A stretch of DNA of 64,000 nt from Planctellipticum sp942493135 (GTDB lineage Bacteria; Planctomycetota; Planctomycetia; Planctomycetales; Planctomycetaceae): NCBI GenBank assembly GCA_942493135.1, contig OW818684.1, forward strand, positions 6,324,001-6,388,000, written 5' to 3'. The notes under the pieces were generated by a model that was not told the origin of the DNA, did no database searches, and was given only the letters and a program-made list of their open reading frames with translations. Each line of letters opens with the position of its first letter. The first letter of the stretch is position 1. The position numbers and the translations under genes were made by a program. Below, one piece after another: positions 41,991-50,995 of the stretch.

Positions 41991-42033
41991 GATGTGACTG
42001 CAGTTTCTGCCTCGACGCTCAGCACTCGACGTC

Positions 42034-43389
42034 CTATTCGAGATCGATCCCCAGTTCTTCGATCTTCCGGTACAGGCTGGACAGACCCAGCTTCAGCCGC
42101 TTGGCGGCTTCTCGCTTGTCCGGGCACTGGCGGAGAACCCGTTTGATGTGAAGCCGTTCGTAGTGCCGCAGGGCCGACCGCAGATCGTCGGTATCGGGCA
42201 AGGGCTGACCCAGGCCGATGAGATCGGCCGGCAGATCCTGGGGACGGATCTGGGGCGAGTCGCACATCATCACCGCCCGCTCCAGCGCGTTGTCGAGCTG
42301 ACGGATGTTTCCCTTCCACTGGGCGGACATCAGCAGCCGGATCGTTTCGCTCGTGGCGCCGGTCACCCGCTGACCCATTGCCCGGCTGTGCTTCGAGATC
42401 AGGAATTCGACCAGTTCGGGCACATCGTCCAGTCTCTCCCGCAGGGGCGGAATCCGGATTTTGACGCCGTCGAGCCGGTAGAACAGGGCCTCGTCGAACC
42501 GGGCGTCGGCGACTTCACGCTGCAGGTCGCGTGTGGTGGCGGCGATGATTCGGGCGCTGACCTTATACGGCTCCGATCCCCCCAGCGGCAGCGCCTCCTG
42601 GTATTCAATCGCCCGCAACAGTTTGGCCTGCGTCGCCAGCGGCAGTTGCGAAACCTCGTCCAGAAACACGGTTCCTTCGCCCACCAGCCGGAGCAGTCCT
42701 TCCTGCGCGGCCGGACTCCCCGCGACCATTCCCGCCTGGGCGCCGAAGAGCTGACTTTCGAGCATTTCTGTGGGCCGGGTCGCGCAATTCGCGGCAAAGA
42801 AGCGCTCGCCGCTTCGCGGGCCCCATTTGTGAATCATCCGGGCGAACAGCTCTTTGCCAGTCCCAGATTCACCGACCAGCAGGACGTTCGCCCGCGTGAC
42901 CGCGACTTTGCGGATGGCCTCCTGGACCTCCTGGATCGCCTTGCTCGCCCCGATGATCTCATCGCCGTTCTCGCGACGGCCCAGCTCCCGCCGCAGCGCC
43001 TGGTTTTCGAGGTACAGTTCGCGGTATTGAAACAGCCGGTTCAGCTTGTTCGCGAGGTCGTCGAAAATTACCGGTTTGACGAGGTAGTCAAAGGCTCCCG
43101 ACTTGAACGCCTCGACGGCGTTCTCCACGGTCGCATAGGCCGTGATGATCATCACCGATGTGCCGGGATTGAGCTGCTGCAGTCGGCGGAGCAACTGCAC
43201 GCCATCCCCGTCGGGGAGCTGGACGTCGCAGATCGCGACGTGAAAGTCCCGTTGCTTTGCAACCTGCAAGGCTGCTGCAACGGTGCCGGCGACGGCGACG
43301 TCGTACCCCTCTTCCGACAGGAATTCGCGCAGCGACGTGCGGATGATTTCCTCGTCCTCGACGATCAGCACACTGCGTAAAGCTCTCAC
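42034..43389 (-). CDS. NtrC-type response regulator with degenerate GAFTGA loop
   Basis: A 451-residue protein. The receiver domain has acidic residues at 11-13, the phospho-acceptor Asp55 (VAICDVQLPD) and Lys105. The AAA+ domain has Walker A GESGTGKE (173-180) and Walker B GTVFLDEV (239-246), and the arginine-finger region RFDEALFYRLDG. The sigma-54 contact loop GAFTGA is replaced by GMVAGS (220-225): Phe and Thr are lost. A Fis-type helix-turn-helix ends the protein (REAAKRLKLGLSSLYRKI). The cognate kinase is upstream with a 4-base overlap. Control through sigma-54 is therefore doubtful. Confidence 0.85.
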   Translation of the reverse strand: MRALRSVLIVEDEEIIRTSLREFLSEEGYDVAVAGTVAAALQVAKQRDFHVAICDVQLPDGDGVQLLRRLQQLNPGTSVMIITAYATVENAVEAFKSGAFDYLVKPVIFDDLANKLNRLFQYRELYLENQALRRELGRRENGDEIIGASKAIQEVQEAIRKVAVTRANVLLVGESGTGKELFARMIHKWGPRSGERFFAANCATRPTEMLESQLFGAQAGMVAGSPAAQEGLLRLVGEGTVFLDEVSQLPLATQAKLLRAIEYQEALPLGGSEPYKVSARIIAATTRDLQREVADARFDEALFYRLDGVKIRIPPLRERLDDVPELVEFLISKHSRAMGQRVTGATSETIRLLMSAQWKGNIRQLDNALERAVMMCDSPQIRPQDLPADLIGLGQPLPDTDDLRSALRHYERLHIKRVLRQCPDKREAAKRLKLGLSSLYRKIEELGIDLE

Positions 43390-44780
43390 GAAATGCTCGC
43401 TTCCCGGTGTGAGGATTCAACGGCGTCTGCGGATTCGGTTTCGGGTGTCGCATCCGGCGGCTCCTGATCCGGAAGACCGGCAAGCTCCCGATAATGCAGC
43501 GTGACGCGAAACGTGGTGCCGCCGGGTTGGCCGGCGATCAGTTCCATCGTCCCGCCCAGCTTCTGCTCGACGAGATTCCGGCAGACGAACAGACCCAGCC
43601 CTGTGCCGGTGTCCTTGGTCGTGAAGTAGGGCTGGAAGATGCGGTCCAGATCCTCCGCCGCGATCCCCCGCCCGTCGTCGGAGACGTCGACTTGCAGCGT
43701 TCCCAACTTCAAACGCGTTACGATTTCGATGGTGCCCCCTTCTTCGGTGGCGTCCATCGCGTTGAGGATCAGGTTCAGAAAGACCTGGACGAGCTGATCT
43801 CGCACGGTATTCAGTGAAGGAACGTCCGCCACGAATCGCGTGACGATCCGCTTGCCCTTCTTCCGCTTGTAGTACTTGGCGATATTCAGCGCGTTGCCGA
43901 TGACGTCGTGAATGTCGCAGCGAGAGTCGGTCAGATTCGTCGGGCGGCTGAAGTCGACCAGCTCTCGCAGCGTCCGCTGAATCCGGCGAAGCTGGTCGTC
44001 GACAAGCTGCAGCTTTTCACGGGTGTGCTGGTCGATGTCGCGCCGGTTGAGCAGTTGCACCAGCGAACTGATCGCCGCCAGCGGATTGCCGACTTCGTGT
44101 GCGATGCCGGCCGCCAACAGGCCGAAGGCGGCCTGCTTTTCCTGTTGGACCAGGAGCGCCTGCGATTCCTGTAATTCCTGGGTCCGTTCCCGGATGCGGA
44201 GTTCCAGCAGTCCCTGGTCTTCCTGGAGCTGGGTGTTCAGCTCGGTCAGTCGGTCGCTGGCTCGCTTCAGCAGGCCCGCCAGCGACGTGCTGCCCCACGT
44301 GACCCAGCCCATGAAGACGGGCATCAGGACCATCGTGGAGAACCGGTCTTCGAGCGGCACGTCCCGCCAGATCCCCAGCGACAGATAGCTGATCGCATGC
44401 AGGGCGAAAGTCGGGTAGGCCACTCCGCGGTCGTAGCGGAAGGCGCAGACCAGCAGCGACAAAAAATAGTAAAATCGGAAGGGACTCTGCAGGCCATTCT
44501 CGAAGTGGCAGAGCAGGCCGATAAACACCGCTTCCATCGCCGAAATGAACAGCGGCCACTCGCTCAGGAATCCCTTGCCGTGTGCATTGTAATACGTATC
44601 GAAGACGGCATAGACGGCGCCCAGCGTCAGAATGGCGTTCAAAATCGTCTGGTGGGGGACCGACGTCGGCAGATTGACGAGCGCGTATCCGACGCAGAGA
44701 CCGAACCACCGGATGCGCACGGTGATCGCCTGAGCCGCAAGCTCCCAGTTGAAGGGACCGGAGTCGTGAAGTTCCTGCAC
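43386..44780 (-). CDS. membrane sensor histidine kinase
   Basis: A 464-residue protein. Five or six hydrophobic segments (about residues 22-165) form a membrane sensor without a large outside domain. A coiled coil (about 175-215) leads to the H box AAGIAHEVGNPLAAI with His228, then N (NLILNAMDA), G1 (DDGRGI) and G2 (GTGLGLFV) boxes. The 4-base overlap with the following response regulator shows a two-component pair. The trigger is unknown; a membrane-embedded sensor suggests a signal in the lipid phase or membrane state. Confidence 0.9.
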   Translation of the reverse strand: MQELHDSGPFNWELAAQAITVRIRWFGLCVGYALVNLPTSVPHQTILNAILTLGAVYAVFDTYYNAHGKGFLSEWPLFISAMEAVFIGLLCHFENGLQSPFRFYYFLSLLVCAFRYDRGVAYPTFALHAISYLSLGIWRDVPLEDRFSTMVLMPVFMGWVTWGSTSLAGLLKRASDRLTELNTQLQEDQGLLELRIRERTQELQESQALLVQQEKQAAFGLLAAGIAHEVGNPLAAISSLVQLLNRRDIDQHTREKLQLVDDQLRRIQRTLRELVDFSRPTNLTDSRCDIHDVIGNALNIAKYYKRKKGKRIVTRFVADVPSLNTVRDQLVQVFLNLILNAMDATEEGGTIEIVTRLKLGTLQVDVSDDGRGIAAEDLDRIFQPYFTTKDTGTGLGLFVCRNLVEQKLGGTMELIAGQPGGTTFRVTLHYRELAGLPDQEPPDATPETESADAVESSHREASIS

Positions 44781-45017
44781 CCGTACGCCTGTCGTCGTCG
44801 ATGCCGAAGGGGACCGCCACGCTTCGATTATAGTGCCGCCTGCGAATCGGAGACCAGCAACCCGCCGTAGCGAATCCTCGACCCGTGAGGTTTACCGGCG
44901 GTCGGCATTCCGAACTTTCGGCAGAACGCTACAATCGGCCCCACGCGCCAACCGACGAACTCGATCCGACATTTCGGATCGAATTGATTCAGGTTTCTAC
45001 CGCAGGGAGCAGGCACG

Positions 45018-46604
45018 GTGCAGACGATTGACTTGTCGAAGTACGGAATCACGGTCACGGACGTCCGCCGGAATCCAGCCCCGGCCATTCTGTACGCCGA
45101 CGCCATCCGGGCCGATCCAAAGAGCGCGATCGCCGACTCCGGCGCGTTGATCGCCTACTCGGGCGAGAAAACTGGGCGTTCTCCCAAAGACAAGCGGCTC
45201 GTCCGCGATCCTGAGTCCGAAAATGACGTCTGGTGGGGCAACGTCAACATCGACATCGATGCCGAGACGTTCCAGATCAATGAGGAACGGGCCAAGGACT
45301 ACCTCAACACCCGGCAGAAGCTGTTCTGCATCGACGCCTTCGCCGGCTGGGATCCCGCCTACCGGATGAAGATCCGCGTGATCTGCTCCCGCGCCTATCA
45401 CGCCTTGTTCATGCACACGATGTTGATCCGTCCCACCCGTCAGGAACTGGCTGAGTTCGGCGAGCCCGACGCGATCATTTACAACGCGGGCCAGTTCCCG
45501 GCGAACCGCCGGACCCACGGGATGACGTCGAAGACCAGCATCGACATCGACCTCAGGACGCGGGAACTGGTGATTCTGGGGACGGAGTATGCGGGCGAGA
45601 TGAAGAAGGGCGTCTTCACGCTCATGAATTACTTCGGGCCGAAGCAGGGCATCCTTTCGATGCACTGTTCCGCAACGGCGGACCGGGAGACGGGGCGGGC
45701 GTCGGTTCTGTTCGGGCTCTCGGGGACGGGCAAGACGACGTTGTCGGCGGACCCGCACCGGATGCTGATCGGCGACGACGAGCACTGCTGGAGCGACCGC
45801 GGCATCTTCAACATCGAAGGGGGCTGCTACGCCAAGGCGATTGATCTGGCGCCGGACAGCGAGCCGGAGATTTTCCAGGCGCTGCGATTTGGCGCGGTGC
45901 TCGAAAACGTCGTCTATGACGAGGAAAGCCACCATGTCGATTTTCACGACACGCGGATTACGCAGAATACTCGCGGGGCGTATCCGATCGAGTTCATCCG
46001 CAATGCGCAGATCCCCTGCATGTCCGGCCATCCGGCCGACGTGATTTTCCTGACCTGCGACGCATTCGGCGTGCTCCCTCCGGTCAGCCGGTTGAGCCCC
46101 GAGCAAGCGATGTATCACTTCATCAGCGGTTACACTGCCAAGGTCGCCGGGACGGAGATGGGGATCACCGAACCGCAGGCGACGTTTTCGCCCTGTTTCG
46201 GCGGGCCGTTCCTGGTGTGGCATCCGGCCAAGTATGCGGAGCTGCTGGCGGAGAAGCTGCGCGAACATCGGGTCAACGTCTGGCTGGTGAACACCGGCTG
46301 GAGCGGCGGCGCCTACGGCGCTGGTTCCCGCATGAAGCTGTCGTGGACGCGGGCCATCGTCGACGCGATTCACCGGGGGCAGTTGGCCAGCGCTCCTTCG
46401 ATCCGCGATCCGCACTTCGGCTTCGAAATCATCACCGGCTGTCCGGGGGTGGCGCCGGAGATTCTGCAGCCGCGCAACACGTGGGCCGATCCGACGGCGT
46501 ACGACGCGACGGCGAAGAAGCTGGCGAAGCTGTTTGCCGACAATTTCCAGAAGTACGCCGACAGCACTTCGCCCGAAGTGCGCGCGGCCGGTCCAATGGT
46601 TTGA
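45018..46604 (+). CDS. pckA: phosphoenolpyruvate carboxykinase (ATP)
   Basis: A 528-residue protein, the normal length of the ATP-type enzyme. It starts with GTG 45018, preceded by AGGGAG. Motifs are YSGEKTGRSPKDKR near residue 47, the oxaloacetate-binding FPANRRTHGM region, the P-loop GLSGTGKTTLS near 233-243, and the metal/nucleotide region IGDDEHCW ... NIEGGCYAK. It makes PEP from oxaloacetate in gluconeogenesis. It lies divergent from the histidine kinase; the intervening 237 bases must hold both promoters. Confidence 0.95.
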   Translation: MQTIDLSKYGITVTDVRRNPAPAILYADAIRADPKSAIADSGALIAYSGEKTGRSPKDKRLVRDPESENDVWWGNVNIDIDAETFQINEERAKDYLNTRQKLFCIDAFAGWDPAYRMKIRVICSRAYHALFMHTMLIRPTRQELAEFGEPDAIIYNAGQFPANRRTHGMTSKTSIDIDLRTRELVILGTEYAGEMKKGVFTLMNYFGPKQGILSMHCSATADRETGRASVLFGLSGTGKTTLSADPHRMLIGDDEHCWSDRGIFNIEGGCYAKAIDLAPDSEPEIFQALRFGAVLENVVYDEESHHVDFHDTRITQNTRGAYPIEFIRNAQIPCMSGHPADVIFLTCDAFGVLPPVSRLSPEQAMYHFISGYTAKVAGTEMGITEPQATFSPCFGGPFLVWHPAKYAELLAEKLREHRVNVWLVNTGWSGGAYGAGSRMKLSWTRAIVDAIHRGQLASAPSIRDPHFGFEIITGCPGVAPEILQPRNTWADPTAYDATAKKLAKLFADNFQKYADSTSPEVRAAGPMV

Positions 46605-46629
46605 TCGAACGGAGACGTAACCGATATCC

Positions 46630-46707
46630 GTGTGCCGCGGCTCTGTGAGCCGTGGCTTTGGGGAAGTGTTTCAGCGGGATTGCATGGCCGATACGGCCGT
46701 GGCACAC
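46630..46707. repeat. nested inverted repeat between convergent pckA and mazG
   Basis: GTGTGCCGCGGC (46630-46641) pairs with GCCGTGGCACAC (46696-46707) with one G-U type mismatch. Inside the left arm region, GCCGCGGCT (46634-46642) can also pair with AGCCGTGGC (46648-46656). Two mutually exclusive stems between convergent genes suggest a bidirectional terminator or a dispersed repetitive palindrome. Confidence 0.5.
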
Positions 46708-46727
46708 GAGTCCGTGATTTTCTGTCG

Positions 46728-47639
46728 TCAAGTTGGCGTTTTTGGTGCCTTCTCCAACGCTTTCCCCTCCTGGTAGAGGGCTTCCATCTCCGGCAGGGAT
46801 GCAGACCGCACGTCGCGACCCTGCTCGCGGAGCCGGCGTTCGATGTACTGGAAGCGTCGTTCGAATTTGCGGTTGCTTTCCCGCAGGGCTTCCTCGGGGT
46901 TGATGTGCCACCGCCGGGCCATGTTGGCGATCACGAACAGCACATCGCCGAGCTCGCTCTGAATCCGGGCCTGCCTGTCTGGATCGGAGACGGGCGGCTC
47001 GTGAACGACCGGACCATCGACGACGGCTGGGACGTCTGGAATCCGGCCGTCGTCGAAGAGTTCGGCAGCCAGTTCGTCGACTTCTTCCTTGAGTTTGGCA
47101 AACAGCATTTCACGGCGCGGGAAGTCGTAGCCTACCCGTCCGGCTTTCTCGGCGACCCGGGCTGCGCGAGCGAGCGCCGGCAGGGAGGTCGGGAGTCCGT
47201 CAAAGACCGATTCCCGCTGCTTCTCGGCCTGTTTGATCCGGTCCCACTGCCGGCTGACGTCGCGGGGCGTCGCGGCCTCTGCGTTTCCGAAGACGTGGGG
47301 GTGCCGGACGATCAGCTTGCGGGTCAGTCCCGCGACGACGTCAGTCAGGTCGAAGCGGCCTTCGTCGGCGGCAATCTGGCTGTCGAGCAGAACCTGCAGC
47401 AGGACATCTCCGAGCTCTTCGCAGATGTCCGCGTCATTTCCCGAGTCGATGGCTTCGAGCAGTTCGTAAGTTTCTTCCAGCGTGTGGGGCTTGATCGATT
47501 CCAGCGTCTGTTCGCGATCCCAGGGGCAGCCCTCGGGAGAGCGCAGCTTCGCTACGACCTGGCACAGTTCCCGAAACTGCGGTGTGATGCGGGACTCGTC
47601 GGGAGGAGTTCCGGGAGCGGGACGATCGGCAGCGGACAT
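46728..47639 (-). CDS. mazG: nucleoside triphosphate pyrophosphohydrolase MazG
   Basis: A 303-residue protein from ATG 47639; the longer frame starts 33 codons earlier but the family begins near CPWDREQTLESIKPHTLEETYELLEAI. Two MazG domains are present. The first has EEL-GDVLLQVL with the EExxE/ExxD metal residues; the second has KLKEEVDELAAEL and SELGDVLFVIANMARRW. An insert of about 20 residues (DGRIPDVPAVVDGPVVHEPP) splits the second domain, longer than in typical MazG. It removes pyrophosphate from NTPs, cleaning the pool or tuning the stringent response. Confidence 0.9.
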   Translation of the reverse strand: MSAADRPAPGTPPDESRITPQFRELCQVVAKLRSPEGCPWDREQTLESIKPHTLEETYELLEAIDSGNDADICEELGDVLLQVLLDSQIAADEGRFDLTDVVAGLTRKLIVRHPHVFGNAEAATPRDVSRQWDRIKQAEKQRESVFDGLPTSLPALARAARVAEKAGRVGYDFPRREMLFAKLKEEVDELAAELFDDGRIPDVPAVVDGPVVHEPPVSDPDRQARIQSELGDVLFVIANMARRWHINPEEALRESNRKFERRFQYIERRLREQGRDVRSASLPEMEALYQEGKALEKAPKTPT

Positions 47640-47820
47640 CAGAAGAGTTCCCAACGAGGAAAGCGGCGCACGGATCTTAATCCCTGCGGAGTCGGTCTGC
47701 ATCTCTGTGCCTCGTAACGATTCATTGCGCGCTTGCACATCAATCCGTCAGCCGACAGACTGATCGAGAATGGTTGATGGGACGATGTCACTCAGGACTG
47801 GATCGGGTGGAGAAGAATCT

Positions 47821-49260
47821 ATGCTTGCCATCTCGCGGATTGGACTGTCTCTGTTCCTGCTGTGTGCGACGACGATTTCCACGCTGACCGCGCAGGATCG
47901 CCCGACTTTGCGCGCCGGGGCCTTCGCTCAGGACATTACGCCGACGAAATTCCCGATTTCCTCCAACGGCAACATGTCTGACCGGATGGCCCGCCAGGCC
48001 CACGACCGGCTCCACGCCCGCTGCGTGGTGCTCGCCAGCGGCCCGACGCAGCTTGCCATCGTCGTCTGCGACAGTTGCATGATTCCCCGGGAACTGATGG
48101 ATGCGGCGAAGGCAAAGGCGTCGCAGAAGACCGGGATTCCCGCTGCGAATATTCTCATTTCTGCCACGCATTCTCACTCGTGCCCGACGGTGACCGGGGT
48201 TTTTCAAAGCGATCCCGACGCCGAGTACATCGCCTTTCTGATCGATCGCATCGCCGACGGAATCACCGTGGCTCAAAGCCGGCTGCAACCTGCCCGGGTC
48301 GGCTGGGGTTCCGCACGGGAACCCGGGCAGCTCTTCAATCGGCGCTGGCATCTCAAGGAGGGGGTGCTGGGTGAGAACCCGTTCGGGCAGAAGGTCGACA
48401 CGGTCCGGATGAATCCGGGGTTTTCCAATCCCGATGTGACGACGCCTGCTGGCTCTGTCGATCCGGAAGTCGCCATTCTCGCCGTCACGACGGCTGATGG
48501 CGCTCCGCTGGCTCTGGTGGCGAATTACTCGCTGCACTACGTTGGCGGAGTGGGCGGCGAAGATCTGTCCGCCGATTATTTCGGCGAGTTCGCGCACCGC
48601 GTGGGGCGGGCGCTGAAAGTTTCCGGCGACCATCCGTTCGTGGGGATTCTGTCCAACGGCACGAGCGGCGACGTGAATAACGTGAACTTCTCGCTGACTG
48701 CCGGTCCGAAGCGGCAGCCCTATGAGCAGATGGGACTCGTTGCCGAGGCGGTCGCGCAGGCGGCAAAAGCCGCCTGGGACAGCGTGGAATTCCAGTCCTC
48801 GGCAAAGCTCACGGTGGCCACGCGTGAAATCGAGCTGGGAGTCCGTCTGCCGTCGGCCGACGATCTGGAGCAGGCCGAAGCTCGCCTGGCGGCGGCTTCC
48901 GGTCGCCCGCTGAAGGGGGCTCCGGAAATCTATGCCCGTGAAACCGTGCTGCTTGCAAAGTATCCCGCGACCGTCAAGTCTCTGATCCAGGCAATGCGGA
49001 TCGGCGATCTGGGAATTGTTTCCAGCCCGTGTGAAACGTTTACCGAGACCGGGCTGGCGATCAAGGCGGGCAGTCCGCTCAAGAAGACATTCACGATCGA
49101 GCTGGCCAACGGCTACAACGGCTACCTGCCGCCGCCCGCTCAGCACGACCTGGGGGGCTATGAGACGTGGAGGGCGCGGTCGAGCTATCTGGCGCGCGAC
49201 GCCGAGCCAAAAATCCGCGCCACGCAGCTGGACCTGCTGCGGCAGGTGGCGGCTGATTGA
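47821..49260 (+). CDS. secreted neutral/alkaline ceramidase-like protein
   Basis: A 479-residue protein. ATG 47821 follows GGTGGAGAAG and gives a clean signal peptide (residues 1-24, TLTAQ end). The N-terminal ceramidase-like fold shows AGAFAQDITPTKFP, then HDRLHARCVVLASG and the metal-binding ATHSHSCPTV. A late GDLGIVSSPCETFTETG segment matches the family core. True ceramidases have more sequence at the C-terminus; planctomycetes carry many such shortened, secreted relatives with unknown substrate. It is followed by glgC, which is probably unrelated. Confidence 0.75.
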   Translation: MLAISRIGLSLFLLCATTISTLTAQDRPTLRAGAFAQDITPTKFPISSNGNMSDRMARQAHDRLHARCVVLASGPTQLAIVVCDSCMIPRELMDAAKAKASQKTGIPAANILISATHSHSCPTVTGVFQSDPDAEYIAFLIDRIADGITVAQSRLQPARVGWGSAREPGQLFNRRWHLKEGVLGENPFGQKVDTVRMNPGFSNPDVTTPAGSVDPEVAILAVTTADGAPLALVANYSLHYVGGVGGEDLSADYFGEFAHRVGRALKVSGDHPFVGILSNGTSGDVNNVNFSLTAGPKRQPYEQMGLVAEAVAQAAKAAWDSVEFQSSAKLTVATREIELGVRLPSADDLEQAEARLAAASGRPLKGAPEIYARETVLLAKYPATVKSLIQAMRIGDLGIVSSPCETFTETGLAIKAGSPLKKTFTIELANGYNGYLPPPAQHDLGGYETWRARSSYLARDAEPKIRATQLDLLRQVAAD

Positions 49261-49331
49261 CGATCAACGAAGACGACGGACACCAGTGACGCAAGCCTGC
49301 CGCGAACGCGGCGCATCAGGGAGGAGCATTG

Positions 49332-50567
49332 ATGAAGAGCGTGTTGGCTCTCATTCTGGCCGGCGGTAAGGGAACACGCCTGGAGCCGCTGACGCGGGAT
49401 CGGGCCAAACCTGCGGTTCCGTTCGGCGGGGCGTATCGGATCATCGATTTTACGCTGTCGAACTGCATCAACAGCGGCCTGCGGAAAGTGCTGGTGTTGA
49501 CGCAGTACAAGGCCGCCAGCCTCGACCGGCACATCAATCTGGGCTGGCGGTTTCTCTGCCGCGATCTCGACGAGTACATCGACATTCTGCCGCCGCAACA
49601 ACGGATCGACGAGAACTGGTACAAGGGGACTGCCGACGCGGTCTATCAGAACATCTACTCGATCGAAAAGTGCAAAACCGAGCACATTCTCGTGCTGTCC
49701 GGCGATCACATCTACAAGATGGATTACGAGGATCTGATCCGACATCACATCGATTCCGGGGCCGAGGCCACGATCGCTTGTCTGCCAGTCCCGCTGGATG
49801 AGGGGGACCAGTTCGGCATCATGGAGATCAATTCCCGGCACGAGGTCCTCAAGTTTCTGGAGAAGCCTTCCAACCCTCAGCCGATGCCCGACGACCCGGA
49901 AAAATGTCTGGCATCGATGGGAGTGTACGTCTTCAACACGGACTTTCTGTTCGAGCAGCTCTGCCAGGATGCGACCGATCCGACAAGCAAGCACGATTTT
50001 GGTCGAAACATCATTCCCTCCCTGATCGGCAACGCCCATCTGCGTGCCTACCCTTTTCGCGACAAAAACACCGGCTGCGGGCATTACTGGCGGGACGTGG
50101 GGACGCTCGACGCGATCTATGAGGCCAATATGGACCTCATCTCCGTGAATCCCGAACTCAATCTCTACGATCCCGAGTGGAACGTCCGGACCTATCATCC
50201 ACAGCTTCCGCCTCCAAAGTTCGTCTTTGCTCAGACGGACCTGCCCGATCCCCGCGTCGGCCATGCCGTCGACAGCATCATCTGCAACGGCAGCATTCTG
50301 TCGGGGGGGGCTGTCAGTCGTTCGATCCTCGGCTACCAGGTCCGGGTGAACAGTTGGGCGACGGTCGAGGACTCGATTCTGTTCGACAACGTCGAAATCG
50401 GCCGGCATGCCCGCGTCCGCCGGGCGATCATCGACAAGAACGTGTGCGTCCCCGAAGGGATGGAAATCGGCTTCGACCTCGAGCAGGACCGGGCGCGCGG
50501 CTTCACAGTCACGGAATCGGGCATCGTCGTCATCGGCCCCGGGGATGGCGGCAGCCTCGAACCCTGA
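49332..50567 (+). CDS. glgC: glucose-1-phosphate adenylyltransferase
   Basis: A 411-residue protein. ATG 49332 has GAGGAG 5 bases upstream. It shows LILAGGKGTRLEPLTRDRAKPAVPFGG (nucleotide binding), RIIDFTLSNCINSG, the catalytic YKGTADAVYQN and SGDHIYKMDY regions, and a C-terminal left-handed beta-helix (SILSGGAVSRSILGYQVRVNSWATVEDS). It makes ADP-glucose for glycogen. Regulation is by metabolites in this family and is not visible here. Confidence 0.95.
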   Translation: MKSVLALILAGGKGTRLEPLTRDRAKPAVPFGGAYRIIDFTLSNCINSGLRKVLVLTQYKAASLDRHINLGWRFLCRDLDEYIDILPPQQRIDENWYKGTADAVYQNIYSIEKCKTEHILVLSGDHIYKMDYEDLIRHHIDSGAEATIACLPVPLDEGDQFGIMEINSRHEVLKFLEKPSNPQPMPDDPEKCLASMGVYVFNTDFLFEQLCQDATDPTSKHDFGRNIIPSLIGNAHLRAYPFRDKNTGCGHYWRDVGTLDAIYEANMDLISVNPELNLYDPEWNVRTYHPQLPPPKFVFAQTDLPDPRVGHAVDSIICNGSILSGGAVSRSILGYQVRVNSWATVEDSILFDNVEIGRHARVRRAIIDKNVCVPEGMEIGFDLEQDRARGFTVTESGIVVIGPGDGGSLEP

Positions 50568-50664
50568 TTTGCGGTTTCTGGTCAGCAACCGGGGGACCGC
50601 AGCGGAGCAAGTTGCCGTTTTCGCGGACGAAATTACAAAATTCTGCAAACCGCACAAAGTCGTG

Positions 50665-50693
50665 TTGACGCGATTTTCCTGAGCCCCTATGTT
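50665..50693 (+). promoter_or_regulatory. sigma-70-like promoter in front of a candidate RNA
   Basis: TTGACG (50665-50670) and TATGTT (50688-50693) are separated by 17 bases, close to the consensus for a housekeeping promoter. Transcription would start near 50700 and run into the strong terminator at 50933-50995. No ORF with a ribosome site lies between them. Confidence 0.4.
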
Positions 50694-50699
50694 CCGCCC

Positions 50700-50995
50700 A
50701 CGCTTGACGACGACGTCAGCCGCAAGCGTTGATTGCGAGAATCAATTCCCATCGTTAACAGCCGTTCGTGACTCATGCGACGCCGAAGAGCTTCGGCTCT
50801 TCAACGGGATTCTCCGGCCGGCATGGATGCCAGGCGGGAGGGCTCCTGAGGTCGCACCATCGATCCGCAGGGCATGGATGCTGCTGCGGTTCGTTGGGTT
50901 CTCTCGATCCGTGACACACTGAAGCCGATCGCCCCGGAAGCAATCAATATCCTTCGCCCCCCTGGGATGGATTGCTTCCGGGCTTTCTTTTTTTC
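50700..50995 (+). ncRNA. candidate structured small RNA (~295 nt)
   Basis: Between a promoter-like pair and a strong intrinsic terminator the sequence has several stable hairpins: GAAGAGC-TTCG-GCTCTTC (50785-50802, a perfect UUCG tetraloop), a CCGCAG...CTGCGG stem further on, and the terminator stem. It has no convincing coding frame. It does not match what I can recognise of SRP, tmRNA or RNase P RNA. It may be a lineage-specific regulatory RNA. Confidence 0.35.
50933..50995 (+). terminator. strong intrinsic terminator
   Basis: CCCGGAAGCAATC (50933-50945) and GATTGCTTCCGGG (50970-50982) form a perfect 13-bp stem with a 24-base loop, followed by CTTTCTTTTTTT. The direction is plus strand. 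It ends the candidate RNA and insulates it from the convergent minus-strand gene that stops at 50994. Confidence 0.8.

Noticed and set aside
42034..43389. Ordinary sigma-54 activator
   Set aside because: The GAFTGA loop needed to contact sigma-54 reads GMVAGS, so the standard function is not supported.
44997..46415. 472-codon minus-strand ORF opposite pckA
   Set aside because: The plus strand encodes a full-length, motif-complete PEP carboxykinase; the reverse frame has none.
50700..50995. SRP RNA, tmRNA or RNase P RNA
   Set aside because: The conserved cores of these RNAs that I know (for example GGAAGCAGCC-type SRP loop or RNase P GAGGAAAGTC) are not present.
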